In this document: positions 1 to 6,488 of the stretch, in pieces
Position numbering within the stretch: position 1 is the first letter of the stretch
Layout of the letters: every line of letters starts with the position of its first letter
DNA from: Thermoleophilaceae bacterium
GTDB lineage: Bacteria; Actinomycetota; Thermoleophilia; Solirubrobacterales; Thermoleophilaceae
DNA: 9,823 nt
Reading direction: 5' to 3'
NCBI GenBank assembly: GCA_013812485.1
Contig: JACCTJ010000210.1
Coordinates: 1 to 9,823, forward strand
The notes under the pieces: generated by a model
What the model saw: the letters and a program-made list of their open reading frames with translations, nothing else
What the model was told of the DNA's origin: nothing
Database searches by the model: none
Program-made: the position numbers and the translations under genes

Positions 1-82
1 GGAGCGTCTCGCAGTAGACGAGGCCCTGGGCCGAGACGATCGCGCGCCAGTCCGGGCGGGGCTCGATCCGCACCCGGCGCAC
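1..82 (-). CDS. YgiC-like glutathionylspermidine synthase-family ATP-grasp protein (5' part only)
   Basis: Only the first 27 codons lie in the window; the rest continues beyond position 1. The translation begins VRRVRIEPRPDWRAIV and continues with QGLVYCETL. This closely resembles the N-terminus of E. coli YgiC (MERVSITERPDW...), including the conserved R-x-D-W, which marks the start of the glutathionylspermidine-synthase-like ATP-grasp family. The GTG at 82-80 aligns with the family's Met1 and is the first start codon after the in-frame stop of the upstream lipoprotein gene, 15 bp away. No good Shine-Dalgarno is visible, so translational coupling is likely. Family members are ATP-dependent amide ligases; the substrate here is unknown. 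The ATP-grasp core is outside the window, so activity cannot be judged. The upstream neighbour is YgiB-like, as in E. coli, which supports the call. Confidence 0.8.
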   Translation of the reverse strand, partial: MRRVRIEPRPDWRAIVSAQGLVYCETL

Positions 83-97
83 GTCTAGGGGGTCAGG

Positions 98-562
98 TCA
101 GCCGCCGGAGCTCTTGCCGGACGAGGAGCTCGACTTCTTCTTGCTGTCGGAATCCTCCTCGCCGCTCGACGCGAGCTCGCGCACGCCGGTGCCGCTCTGC
201 TGGGCGTTCGCGCCGAAGCCCCCGCGCTCGGAGATCGAAGCCTGGTCGGCCGGGTCGATGTTCTCGCCACCGTCGACCGTCGTGCCGAGACTGGTGTCAT
301 CGCTCGTGCCGCCGAAGTTCCATTGGTAGCGACCACCGACGCCGTTCTCGGCCTCGGCGTCGCACGAGCTGACGTCGACGATCTCGCTCGAGTTCCGGTC
401 GATGCAGCGCGCGAGGTCGTCCTGGCCGCAGGCGGCGAGAAAGCTGATGGCGACGCTTCCGAGCAGAGCGCTCCTGACGGCGCGCGAGCGGCGGCCGGTC
501 CCGAGCTCACCGGGAGAGGCCTTATCCGGCTGGCGGGAGAGGATGTCGATGGGAGCGCTCAT
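98..562 (-). CDS. YgiB-like (DUF1190-type) lipoprotein
   Basis: This 154-residue protein has a basic n-region (GRRSRAVR, about residues 23-30), a short hydrophobic stretch and a lipobox LAAC with Cys45, so it is predicted to be exported and lipidated. The mature part is acidic, glycine- and serine-rich, with two further Cys near residues 53 and 69. It carries an RGGFG motif followed by a low-complexity Ser/Lys tail ending in GKSSGG. E. coli YgiB has the same plan: a lipoprotein signal, a low-complexity body and RGGFG near a Ser/Gly-rich C-terminus. The next gene starts 15 bp downstream and is YgiC-like, which makes the assignment much stronger than sequence similarity alone. The biochemical role of YgiB is not established. 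The ATG at 562 lacks a clear Shine-Dalgarno; a possible -10 box (TATCCT) lies at 593-588. Confidence 0.75.
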   Translation of the reverse strand: MSAPIDILSRQPDKASPGELGTGRRSRAVRSALLGSVAISFLAACGQDDLARCIDRNSSEIVDVSSCDAEAENGVGGRYQWNFGGTSDDTSLGTTVDGGENIDPADQASISERGGFGANAQQSGTGVRELASSGEEDSDSKKKSSSSSGKSSGG

Positions 563-587
563 GGCGGCGGCGGGCGAGGGCGCCGAG

Positions 588-593
588 AGGATA
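588..593 (-). promoter_or_regulatory. Possible -10 element upstream of the ygiB-like gene
   Basis: On the minus strand this reads TATCCT, matching the TANNNT core of actinobacterial housekeeping -10 boxes, about 25 nt before the ATG at 562. No convincing -35 is seen. It lies in the 89-bp gap (563-651) between the phosphatase gene and the lipoprotein gene, so the ygiB-like/ygiC-like pair may be a separate transcription unit. Confidence 0.3.
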
Positions 594-651
594 AACGAAG
601 GTGGCGCGCGCCTGCGGGGTGGCCCTCCGCGACGGCGTCCTGAAGGTGGCG

Positions 652-2937
652 TCAGCCGGCCTGGCGCGCCGCGGGGCCGACCGAGACCGCCGCCAGCTGC
701 TCGCCGCCGTCCGCGCCGCCGCGGTCCGAGGCACCCTGGACCTGGAGCGCCACCATCGCGATGTCGTCGCGCGGCGTGCCGGACTGGAGCCCCACCACCA
801 CGCGGTCGACGCGGTCGACGAGGGCGTCGGCGTCGAGCCCGCCCGAGCTCTCGAGCAGAGCCGCGAGCCCGCTCTCCCCGAGCAGGCCCCAGGCCGTCGG
901 CGTCTCGGTCACGCCGTCGGTGTAGAGGAGCAGGGAGTCGCCGCCCTCGAGCTCGAGCTCGGCGTCGTGGAGGTCCGGGTCTCGTGCGACGCCCAGGAGC
1001 ATCCCCGGCGCCCCGACGGGCTCGACCTGACCCGCGGCGTCGAGGCGCAGCGGCAGGGGATGGCCGCCGCTCGAGAGCGTGAGGCGGGCTCCCGAGGCCG
1101 TCGGCCTCAGGCGACCGACCAGGGCGGTGCAGAAGCGGTCGCCACCCTCGGCCTGGTAGGAGAGGACCGCCTCGTTGAGGCGGGCAAGCACCGCGCTCGG
1201 CACCGGGTCGTGGGCGGCGGCCTCGCGCACCGTGTAGCGGGCCAGCGCGGTCACCGCGGCCGCCTCCGGGCCCTTGCCCGAGACGTCTCCCATGACGATC
1301 GTCCAGTCTCCCGGGGCGGTCGCGAACAGGTCGAAGAAGTCGCCGCCGACCTGGTAGGCCTCACCGGCGGCGCGAAAGCGCGAGGCGACCGCCACCCCCG
1401 GGAGCCGCGGCAGACGCGGCGGCAGCAGGCTGGCCTGAAGGGTCGCCGCGATCCGGCTGCGCTCCCCGTGAATGCGCGCGTTGTCGATGGCCAGGGCAGC
1501 GCGACGGGCAATCTCGTGGGCGAAGGAGAGGTCGCTCTCGTCGAAGCGCCGGCCCGACGCCGCCCCGAGCAGGGAGATCGCCCCGAGCGTGCGCCCGCGT
1601 GCGCGCAGGGGCACGATCAGCGCCGAGCGCGCCCCGAGCTCGCGCAGGACGGCGAGGTGCTCGGCGTCCTCGGCCGCGGCCTCGAGCAGGGCGGCCGGGA
1701 TCTCGGGCGCGAGCTCGGCCTCGCCCGTGCGGATCGCTTCGGCCAGGCCGCCCGGGGTCGAGATCTCGCTGCCCGGACGGAGCTCGAGCTCACGAGCGAG
1801 CGCCGCGTGGGCGGGATCGGCGTGCGCGACCGCGACCCGTTCGATCCGTCGGCTCTCCCCGACGATGTCGATCAGGCACCAGTCCGCGAGCTGAGGCACG
1901 CATAGGCCGGTCAAGGCGCCGATCACCGAGTCGAGGTCGAGCGCGGCGGTAAGGTCCTCACCGGCCTCGGCCAGGAGCTCGACGCGGGCTTCCGCCCGCT
2001 TGCGCTCGGTGGTGTCGCGCACGTAGCCCACGAACGCCGGGGGCTCGTCGAGCCCGAGGCGCATGATCGTCAGCTCGACCGGGAACTCCGCGCCGCCGGT
2101 GCGCATGCCGGTCAGCTCGAGGCGGCGGCCGAGCAGAGCGCCTCCACCCGCCTCCACCGCGCGGGCCAGCGCCGTGCGGTGGCCCTCGCGCAGCGAGGGG
2201 GGCACCACCAGCTCGGCCATCTCGCGGCCGACCGCCTCCTCGCGCGTGTAGCCGAAGATGCGCTCGGCGGCCGCGTTGAACTCGACCACCTCGCCGCGCG
2301 AGTCGATGGTGATGATGGCGTCGAGGGCCGACTCGAGAATGCCGGTCTTGCGGGCCTCGCTCTCGCGCACCGCCTCCTCGGCCTGCCTGCGGCACAGGTA
2401 CTGGCCGATCTGGTGACCGAAGGTCTCGACGAGGGCGAGAGCGCCGTCGTCAGGCTCGCGGACCTCCCGGCTGAAGAACTCGATGACCCCGAGGACCCGT
2501 CCCCGATCGCGGACGGGGAAGCCGAAAGCGCCGCGTAGGCCGTCACGCGCGGCGGCTTCCGTCCGCCGGAAGTGCTCGTAGGTGAGCACGTCGGGAACCG
2601 AGATCGCCGCCGCCGAGGCCCACACCCGCCCCGGCAGGCCTTCGCCGAGGGCGAACGCGCGGCCGGCGTTGAGGCGCTCGAACGTCGGGGCGGCCGCGCC
2701 GTCGTCCCAGTCGGCCCGGCAACGCAGGACGCCCTCGCTGTCGTCGACCGTCCAGAGGAAGCCGAGCTCCCAGCCGAGGCCGTGCCCGATGGCCTCGAGC
2801 AGTCGCGGGCCCGCCTCCTCGAGGCTCGGCGCCTCGGCCAGGATGCGGGCCACCGAGCTCTGTGCGGCCAGATCGGCCCTGAGCCGCGTGGGCTCGTCGT
2901 CGCGCTCGGCCTCTTCGGCCTCTCCAGCTCGGCCCAT
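652..2937 (-). CDS. GAF-PAS-GAF-PP2C (SpoIIE-type) sensor phosphatase
   Basis: This 761-residue cytosolic protein has no TM segment. Its domains in order are a GAF domain at about 25-185 (LPGRVWAS and GAFGFPV are typical), a PAS domain at about 197-312 (ALDAIITID, FNAAAERIFGY, then a RDTTERKRAE C-cap), a second GAF domain at about 328-487, and a SpoIIE/PP2C phosphatase at about 508-733. Phosphatase motifs are intact: GGDFFD (531-536), MGDVSGKG (549-556), SSGGHPLPL (622-630), YTDGVTE (672-678) and RDDIA (723-727), so the metal-binding Asp residues are present. Such enzymes dephosphorylate Ser/Thr, classically on STAS anti-anti-sigma factors in partner-switching stress systems. There is no STAS or HATPase (RsbW-like) domain, so its partners must be encoded elsewhere. 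The ATG lies 4 bp after the GGDEF gene's stop, with a weak GAGG just upstream, so the two are probably co-transcribed. The signal sensed is unknown. Confidence 0.93.
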   Translation of the reverse strand: MGRAGEAEEAERDDEPTRLRADLAAQSSVARILAEAPSLEEAGPRLLEAIGHGLGWELGFLWTVDDSEGVLRCRADWDDGAAAPTFERLNAGRAFALGEGLPGRVWASAAAISVPDVLTYEHFRRTEAAARDGLRGAFGFPVRDRGRVLGVIEFFSREVREPDDGALALVETFGHQIGQYLCRRQAEEAVRESEARKTGILESALDAIITIDSRGEVVEFNAAAERIFGYTREEAVGREMAELVVPPSLREGHRTALARAVEAGGGALLGRRLELTGMRTGGAEFPVELTIMRLGLDEPPAFVGYVRDTTERKRAEARVELLAEAGEDLTAALDLDSVIGALTGLCVPQLADWCLIDIVGESRRIERVAVAHADPAHAALARELELRPGSEISTPGGLAEAIRTGEAELAPEIPAALLEAAAEDAEHLAVLRELGARSALIVPLRARGRTLGAISLLGAASGRRFDESDLSFAHEIARRAALAIDNARIHGERSRIAATLQASLLPPRLPRLPGVAVASRFRAAGEAYQVGGDFFDLFATAPGDWTIVMGDVSGKGPEAAAVTALARYTVREAAAHDPVPSAVLARLNEAVLSYQAEGGDRFCTALVGRLRPTASGARLTLSSGGHPLPLRLDAAGQVEPVGAPGMLLGVARDPDLHDAELELEGGDSLLLYTDGVTETPTAWGLLGESGLAALLESSGGLDADALVDRVDRVVVGLQSGTPRDDIAMVALQVQGASDRGGADGGEQLAAVSVGPAARQAG

Positions 2938-2941
2938 CGCC

Positions 2942-4135
2942 TCAGTCGCCGTTCTCGCTCGGTCGGCCGGCCGGTCCGGCCGAGCTCAGCCGCTCGGCCG
3001 GTCGCTTGAAGCGGAGGAGCACCTCGTCGGCCGCAGCCAGCAGGCTCCTCGCGTCGCCGTCGGGCCCGAGCTCGGCCGTCCCGCAGGTCAGGCGGACCAC
3101 GCCGCCGTCCGGTGAGGTGCACACCTCGCTGGCCGCGGTGCAGACGCGCCGGCGCACCTCGGCGGCCTCGGGTGCGCTCGTCTCGGGCAGGACCACGACG
3201 AACTCGTCGCCGCCCCAGCGAAAGCACTGGTCCTCGGTGCGCGAGGCCTCACCCATAGCCGCCGCCACGCGACGCAGGCACTCGTCTCCGCCCGAGTGGC
3301 CGGACGCGTCGTTGATGGCCTTGAAGCCGTCGAGGTCTCCGATGATGAGGCTCAGCGGGCTCTTCTGCCGCCGTGCCCGGGCCACCTCGACCTCGAGCGT
3401 CTCCTCGAGGCGCAGGCGGTTGCCCAGGCCGGTGAGGGCGTCGCGGCGAGCGAGCTGATGAGCCTGCTCGCGCGCTCGGCGCAGCCCCGCCCGCTGGGCA
3501 CGCAGGAGGGTGAAGACGATCCGCCCGGCGATGGCCAGGACCACCAGCAGCAGGAGCTGGCCCGCGGTGTTGGCCGGGAGCTGGCCGGCCGGCGCGTAGA
3601 GCAGCGGGGCCCAGATGACGATGGCCACCAACCCGAGCACGAGCAGCGCGCGCGGACGCGTCTGCACGGTGGCGGCGTAGATCACCGGCAGCGCGTAGAG
3701 CTGGTGGTAGGGCGACGTGCGTCCACCCGCGAGCCACTCGAGCAGCGCGACTCCGACGATGGCCATGATGCTGCCAGCGAACAGAGCGCCGGACTCCGAG
3801 GGCTGGGCGCCGCCCAGGCGCTGCACGCCGACGGCGAGGGCGGCCACGAGCAGGATCGCCGCGATGAGCCAGCCGGTCGCCCCCAGGGCCTTGTCGGGGG
3901 GCGCGAGGGCCAGCATCAGGAGACACAGCAGGCCGCCGCTGATCCACAGCACCCCGCCCATCGACGAGGCGATGCGCATGTCGACCTCGAGCTCGGGGTC
4001 GTGGCGCCCGGTGCACAGGCTGCGGGCGGCCTCGCGCAGGGACGGACCCTCCTCCTCCCTCAACCCGACCTCGTCGGTGATCGGGGATGGGCCCGTGCTT
4101 GCGCCCGCTCGCGGTGGGGGCGTCTCGGCGGCCAT
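2942..4135 (-). CDS. Membrane-anchored GGDEF diguanylate cyclase
   Basis: This is a 397-residue protein counted from the ATG at 4135. An N-terminal cytosolic segment of about 55 residues precedes about six hydrophobic spans (roughly 60-78, 87-104, 116-136, 145-159, 162-181 and 191-211). A short basic linker then leads to a GGDEF domain at about 225-375. The motifs are complete: RRDALTGLGNR (230-240), DLDGFKAIND (267-276) and the active-site WGGDEF (307-312). An RxxD inhibitory site (R299-T-E-D302) sits exactly five residues before GGDEF, so the enzyme should make c-di-GMP from two GTP and be product-inhibited. No EAL or HD-GYP partner is seen. I prefer the ATG at 4135 to the adjacent TTG at 4138. 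That ATG overlaps the stop of a six-codon ORF by one base (TGATG). The membrane part resembles no sensor module I can name. The gene is followed after 4 bp by the PP2C sensor gene. Confidence 0.92.
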   Translation of the reverse strand: MAAETPPPRAGASTGPSPITDEVGLREEEGPSLREAARSLCTGRHDPELEVDMRIASSMGGVLWISGGLLCLLMLALAPPDKALGATGWLIAAILLVAALAVGVQRLGGAQPSESGALFAGSIMAIVGVALLEWLAGGRTSPYHQLYALPVIYAATVQTRPRALLVLGLVAIVIWAPLLYAPAGQLPANTAGQLLLLVVLAIAGRIVFTLLRAQRAGLRRAREQAHQLARRDALTGLGNRLRLEETLEVEVARARRQKSPLSLIIGDLDGFKAINDASGHSGGDECLRRVAAAMGEASRTEDQCFRWGGDEFVVVLPETSAPEAAEVRRRVCTAASEVCTSPDGGVVRLTCGTAELGPDGDARSLLAAADEVLLRFKRPAERLSSAGPAGRPSENGD

Positions 4136-4155
4136 CAACGCGTCGATCCGGGCAT
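4135..4155 (-). CDS. Candidate six-codon leader ORF coupled to the GGDEF gene
   Basis: An ATG at 4155 opens a tiny ORF, MPGSTR, whose TGA shares its last A with the ATG of the GGDEF gene (TGATG). It starts 6 nt after a GATACT -10-like box, as expected for a leaderless mRNA. If it is translated, ribosomes finishing it could re-initiate on the GGDEF start, which has no Shine-Dalgarno of its own. This rests only on the arrangement; a short ORF like this can arise by chance. Confidence 0.35.
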   Translation of the reverse strand: MPGSTR

Positions 4156-4161
4156 GGTCTC

Positions 4162-4167
4162 AGTATC
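4162..4167 (-). promoter_or_regulatory. Possible -10 box (GATACT) of the GGDEF-PP2C operon
   Basis: GATACT on the minus strand is followed after 6 nt by the ATG at 4155, and a weak TTCATC lies about 18 nt upstream as a possible -35. The same hexamer precedes the GAP-family gene start at 6967 by 7 nt. This supports a promoter in the 87-bp gap between the DUF4352-like gene and the cyclase gene. Confidence 0.4.
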
Positions 4168-4222
4168 GGCACGGGCTTGGCGCCCGATGAATACGGGTCC
4201 GCGCTCCCCGGGTCGCCGGTCT

Positions 4223-4812
4223 CTAGCCCGAGAAGCCCCAGGCGGCCGCCTCGGGCGCGCCACGGGAGCCGGGAAGGCCCGACTCCGGCGCGTACACGAA
4301 GAGCTCGGCGCGACCGGTGGCCTCGAAGGGCAGGCAGAAGCGCCGGGTCGCGCCGGGCGGGATCGTGTCCTCGGAGAGACCGCCGCACTCCCCGACGGCG
4401 CTGTAGACGCGCTCCGCTTCACCGTTGCGCAGCGTAAACGAGGCGGCCTGGGCCGGCTGGTCGCGGTAGGCCGCGTCGCCCACGTTGCGGATGGCCAGAT
4501 CGACGCCGACCCCGGCGCCCGAGGACTCGCTCGCGGCGAACCGCACGAAACGCGAGCGGACGCACCTCGAGGGTGGTCAGGTAGGTCTTCAGCCGGACCG
4601 TCTGGCCGAACCGGCGGGCGGGGCGCCCGGGCGGGCCGGAGCTTCGCTCGTCGGTCGAGCCCCGCTCGCCGTAGGGGGTCTCGGGCGAGAAGCCGCCCAC
4701 AATGAGGATCACCGCCAGGACGACCACGGCCGCCCCTGAGCCCCGCGGCGGCGATGATCCACGCTCTCTTGGACTTCAATCTGCTCAATCTCCTCGCGAC
4801 GGCTCTTAGCAA
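4223..4812 (-). pseudogene. Frameshifted membrane-anchored DUF4352-like protein
   Basis: No single frame covers this gene, but three consecutive frames join into one sensible protein of about 195 residues. Frame 1 gives an N-terminus ending RLKSKRAWIIAAAGL. Frame 2 gives a membrane segment (VVVLAVILIVGGF), a Pro/Ser/Arg-rich linker and GQTVRLKTYLTTLEV. Frame 3 gives VDLAIRNVGDAAY, IPPGATRRFCLPF and AELFVY. The order of TM anchor, linker and beta-sandwich with 'I-x-N-x-G' and 'PGxTxxFxxPF' is typical of DUF4352/Ig-like extracellular proteins. Both shifts need one surplus base, near a C4 run at 4733-4736 and the AAA at 4548-4550 (plus strand). Removing one base from each restores a single ORF, and the 590-bp length fits two extra bases exactly. 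The proposed start is TTG at 4812, 9 nt after GGGAGG. It may be a real pseudogene or two sequence errors. Confidence 0.65.
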
Positions 4813-4931
4813 ACGCGCGACCCTCCCTGCGGCGCTCGAGCGGCGCCCTGCCTCACATCGCCGCGCCGTAGCCGAACCCTCGCCTCGTCGGGCCGTCCAG
4901 GCAAACGCTCGCTCACGAGTCGGGGCTCGCG

Positions 4932-4937
4932 TATGCT
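4932..4937 (+). promoter_or_regulatory. Possible -10 box (TATGCT) of the M23 peptidase gene
   Basis: TATGCT fits TANNNT and lies 31 nt before the GTG start, leaving a short 5' leader that holds the Shine-Dalgarno. No -35 hexamer close to consensus is visible at the usual distance. Confidence 0.4.
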
Positions 4938-4955
4938 GGGCGCCCAGCGTTGCTC

Positions 4956-4963
4956 GAGGGAGG
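4956..4963 (+). promoter_or_regulatory. Ribosome-binding site that sets the M23 peptidase start
   Basis: GAGGGAGG lies 5 nt before the GTG at 4969. It decides between that GTG and an in-frame ATG at 4933, which has no Shine-Dalgarno and overlaps the putative -10 box. Confidence 0.75.
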
Positions 4964-4968
4964 CACCG

Positions 4969-5829
4969 GTGATTGAAGGAACGCGCAGAGCACGAGTCAG
5001 GGAGAGGCTGCGGCTCGGGATCGCCGCCGGCCGGGTCGTGCGCGTCTCCCTGGTCACGGCGTTCGTCGTTTTCGCGCTCGTCGGCGGCGCCGCCGCGCTC
5101 TGGCTCTCGGCCGACCCGGTACGCCCCCAGCGGACAGCCTCGAAGGTCGATCCGCCCACGCCGGAGCCGGCGATCCGCCTCGACACGCTCCCGGCGCCTC
5201 GATCGTCCGAGCGCCGGAAAGAGAGCAGGGCCTCGGCCAAGGCCGCACCGGTGATCGGCGTCGGCACCGAGGAGTTCAGCGGCGAGGGTGGCGAAGCCGA
5301 CGAGGGCGGCCGGGCCGACGACGCGATCGTCGAGGTCGACGGCAAGAAGCCGACCGAGGAGATCGCCACGGACGCCGAGATCGAGAGCCAGCTCGCCGCC
5401 CTCGAGCGCGAGAACGCGCGCATCGAGGCGGCACTCGCCGGGGCCCCGGCCGGCTCGGGCAGCGGCCGGCTGATCTGGCCGGTCCGGGGTGGAAGGATCA
5501 CCTCTCCCTTCGGGCAGCGCGGGGGCCGCCTGCACGCGGGCGTCGACATCGCCGTCCCGATCGGGACGGACGTGCACGCCGCCGACACCGGCCGGGTGGC
5601 GGTCAGCGGGCCGAGCGGGGGGTACGGCAACTACATCTGCATTCAGCACACCCGCAGCCTGAGCACCTGCTACGGCCACAACTCGCGGCTTGGCGCGCGG
5701 AAGGGTGAGTCGGTTCGCAAGGGCGCCGTGATCGCGAAGTCAGGCAACACCGGAAACTCCACCGGCCCGCACGTGCACTTCGAGACGCGGGTGGAGACCA
5801 AGCCCGTCAACCCGATGCGGTACTTCTGA
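4969..5829 (+). CDS. Membrane-anchored M23 (LytM/NlpD-type) peptidase
   Basis: This 286-residue protein counted from the GTG at 4969 has a basic cytosolic N-terminus and one TM segment or uncleaved signal anchor at about 23-45. An acidic, low-complexity linker follows, then a short charged helix at about 136-156 (ESQLAALERENARIEAAL). A C-terminal M23 domain begins at about 168 (LIWPVRGGRITSPFGQR). Zinc ligands are in place: H189 and D193 (HAGVD), and H270 in HVHFE, with H268 and H237 (YGHN) as the other active-site histidines. C224 and C234 (YICIQ, STCYGH) probably form a disulfide. M23 enzymes cut peptide cross-links in peptidoglycan; with all ligands present it is likely active rather than a NlpD/EnvC-type activator. 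The start is chosen by the strong GAGGGAGG. It is divergent from the DUF4352-like gene, and the next plus-strand gene is 122 bp downstream. Confidence 0.92.
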   Translation: MIEGTRRARVRERLRLGIAAGRVVRVSLVTAFVVFALVGGAAALWLSADPVRPQRTASKVDPPTPEPAIRLDTLPAPRSSERRKESRASAKAAPVIGVGTEEFSGEGGEADEGGRADDAIVEVDGKKPTEEIATDAEIESQLAALERENARIEAALAGAPAGSGSGRLIWPVRGGRITSPFGQRGGRLHAGVDIAVPIGTDVHAADTGRVAVSGPSGGYGNYICIQHTRSLSTCYGHNSRLGARKGESVRKGAVIAKSGNTGNSTGPHVHFETRVETKPVNPMRYF

Positions 5830-5951
5830 CCCGGGCGGCTCGGGCGCCGGCGGGTGCGCGCGCGCCGAGATCACGCGTGTTCCCCGCCGACCCGGTTGCC
5901 CTTGGCTAGCCTGATCGCCGTCCCGCCCACGGCGGCCGACCTCCGTCGCCC
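5830..5951. other. Intergenic region between the M23 and hypothetical genes
   Basis: This 122-bp stretch holds a very GC-rich start (5830-5870) in which several weak hairpins could be drawn, none convincing, and a TAGCCT at 5907-5912 that fits TANNNT. It may contain the promoter of the downstream hypothetical gene. Confidence 0.3.
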
Positions 5952-6488
5952 ATGCTTCCGTCGCATCCGTCCATGAGCTCGCAGCCCGACGAGCACTCGA
6001 GCACTCAGAGCGCACCGCGCCAGCGGCCGCGCCGGCGGACCCGGCTGGCGCCGCAGACGATCGAGTCCTACCTCAGGGCGAACTCCGCGCCTCGCTACAT
6101 GCGGCGCCTGCGCGAGATCGAGGTCGAGTACAGGGCGGAGCGGCGACGGCTCGAGGCCGCCTACGAAGGCCTCCTCGAGACTTTCGGCGACGATCGCGCC
6201 ATGTTCTCACAGTGCTGGCGCGAGCGGGCTCACACTTGGCGCTTCGACACTCTGAACGAGCTCATCCGGGAGCACAACGCCTGGTACCCGATCGAGGCGA
6301 ACCTGCCCATGGACCCTCGCACCGGCGACTACCGACCCATCCGGGGAGCCTCCTACCGCCGGGTAGAGCTCGGGTCGGCGTGGGTGCTCGAGCACTTTCC
6401 CCCGACCCCGCGGGCGGCGCTCTCGGATCCTCCCGCCCACGCCCCGCGTGAGCCGCTGCCCGCGACGGCGGGGGTCAGGCGAGCTTGA
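5952..6488 (+). CDS. Conserved hypothetical protein, soluble and Arg-rich
   Basis: This 178-residue protein has no TM segment or signal peptide. A basic, disordered N-terminus (RQRPRRRTRLAP) is followed by a helical, charged region at about 36-75 (RYMRRLREIEVEY, RRRLEAAYEGLL). A compact segment rich in aromatic residues follows at about 104-150: NELIREHNAWYPIEANLPMD, RTGDYRPI, SYRR and AWVLEHFP. I believe this HN-x-WYP...DPRTGDY...SYRR...WVLE-x-FP pattern recurs in actinobacterial hypothetical proteins, but I cannot name the family or assign a function. An alternative start at ATG 5973 would remove seven residues. Neither start has a Shine-Dalgarno. The last 25 residues are Pro/Ala-rich and look unconstrained. 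The 3' end overlaps the convergent GAP-like gene by 14 bp. Confidence 0.75.
   Translation: MLPSHPSMSSQPDEHSSTQSAPRQRPRRRTRLAPQTIESYLRANSAPRYMRRLREIEVEYRAERRRLEAAYEGLLETFGDDRAMFSQCWRERAHTWRFDTLNELIREHNAWYPIEANLPMDPRTGDYRPIRGASYRRVELGSAWVLEHFPPTPRAALSDPPAHAPREPLPATAGVRRA

Larger units (their letters stand above)
4813..4968. other. Divergent intergenic region
   Basis: This 156-bp region separates the minus-strand DUF4352-like gene from the plus-strand M23 peptidase gene and must carry both promoters. Only a TATGCT -10-like box for the plus-strand gene and good Shine-Dalgarno sequences on both sides are recognisable. No gene or clear repeat is seen. Confidence 0.5.

Noticed and set aside
402..1082. 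Arg/Pro-rich plus-strand open frame
   Set aside because: It spans the lipoprotein gene, the gap and the PP2C 3' end in antisense; the extreme Arg/Pro/Gly composition is a GC artefact.
601..1905. Long plus-strand open frame (434 codons) opposite the PP2C gene
   Set aside because: It is antisense to clear SpoIIE/PP2C and GAF motifs, its translation is low-complexity Arg/Glu/Ala without a recognisable fold, and such frames are expected opposite high-GC genes.
4172..4186. Small inverted repeat CGGGC-TTGGC-GCCCG between the DUF4352-like and GGDEF genes
   Set aside because: Five base pairs in such GC-rich DNA are easily due to chance. It has no T-tract and could equally be an operator, so I do not call it.
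3296..4705. Long plus-strand open frame (469 codons) across the GGDEF and DUF4352-like genes
   Set aside because: It runs antisense through an intact GGDEF domain and across an intergenic gap, and its composition is that of a GC-rich shadow frame.
4933..4968. Upstream ATG for the M23 peptidase that would add 12 residues
   Set aside because: It has no Shine-Dalgarno and overlaps the TATGCT box, whereas the GTG at 4969 has GAGGGAGG at good spacing and gives a normal anchor.
4135..5679. Minus-strand open frame of 514 codons
   Set aside because: Most of it is antisense to the M23 peptidase and it crosses the divergent promoter region. Only two short pieces matter: the N-terminus of the DUF4352-like gene and the six-codon leader at its end.
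5830..5870. GC-rich stretch after the M23 stop as a terminator
   Set aside because: Several weak overlapping hairpins can be drawn but none is long, perfect or followed by a T-tract.
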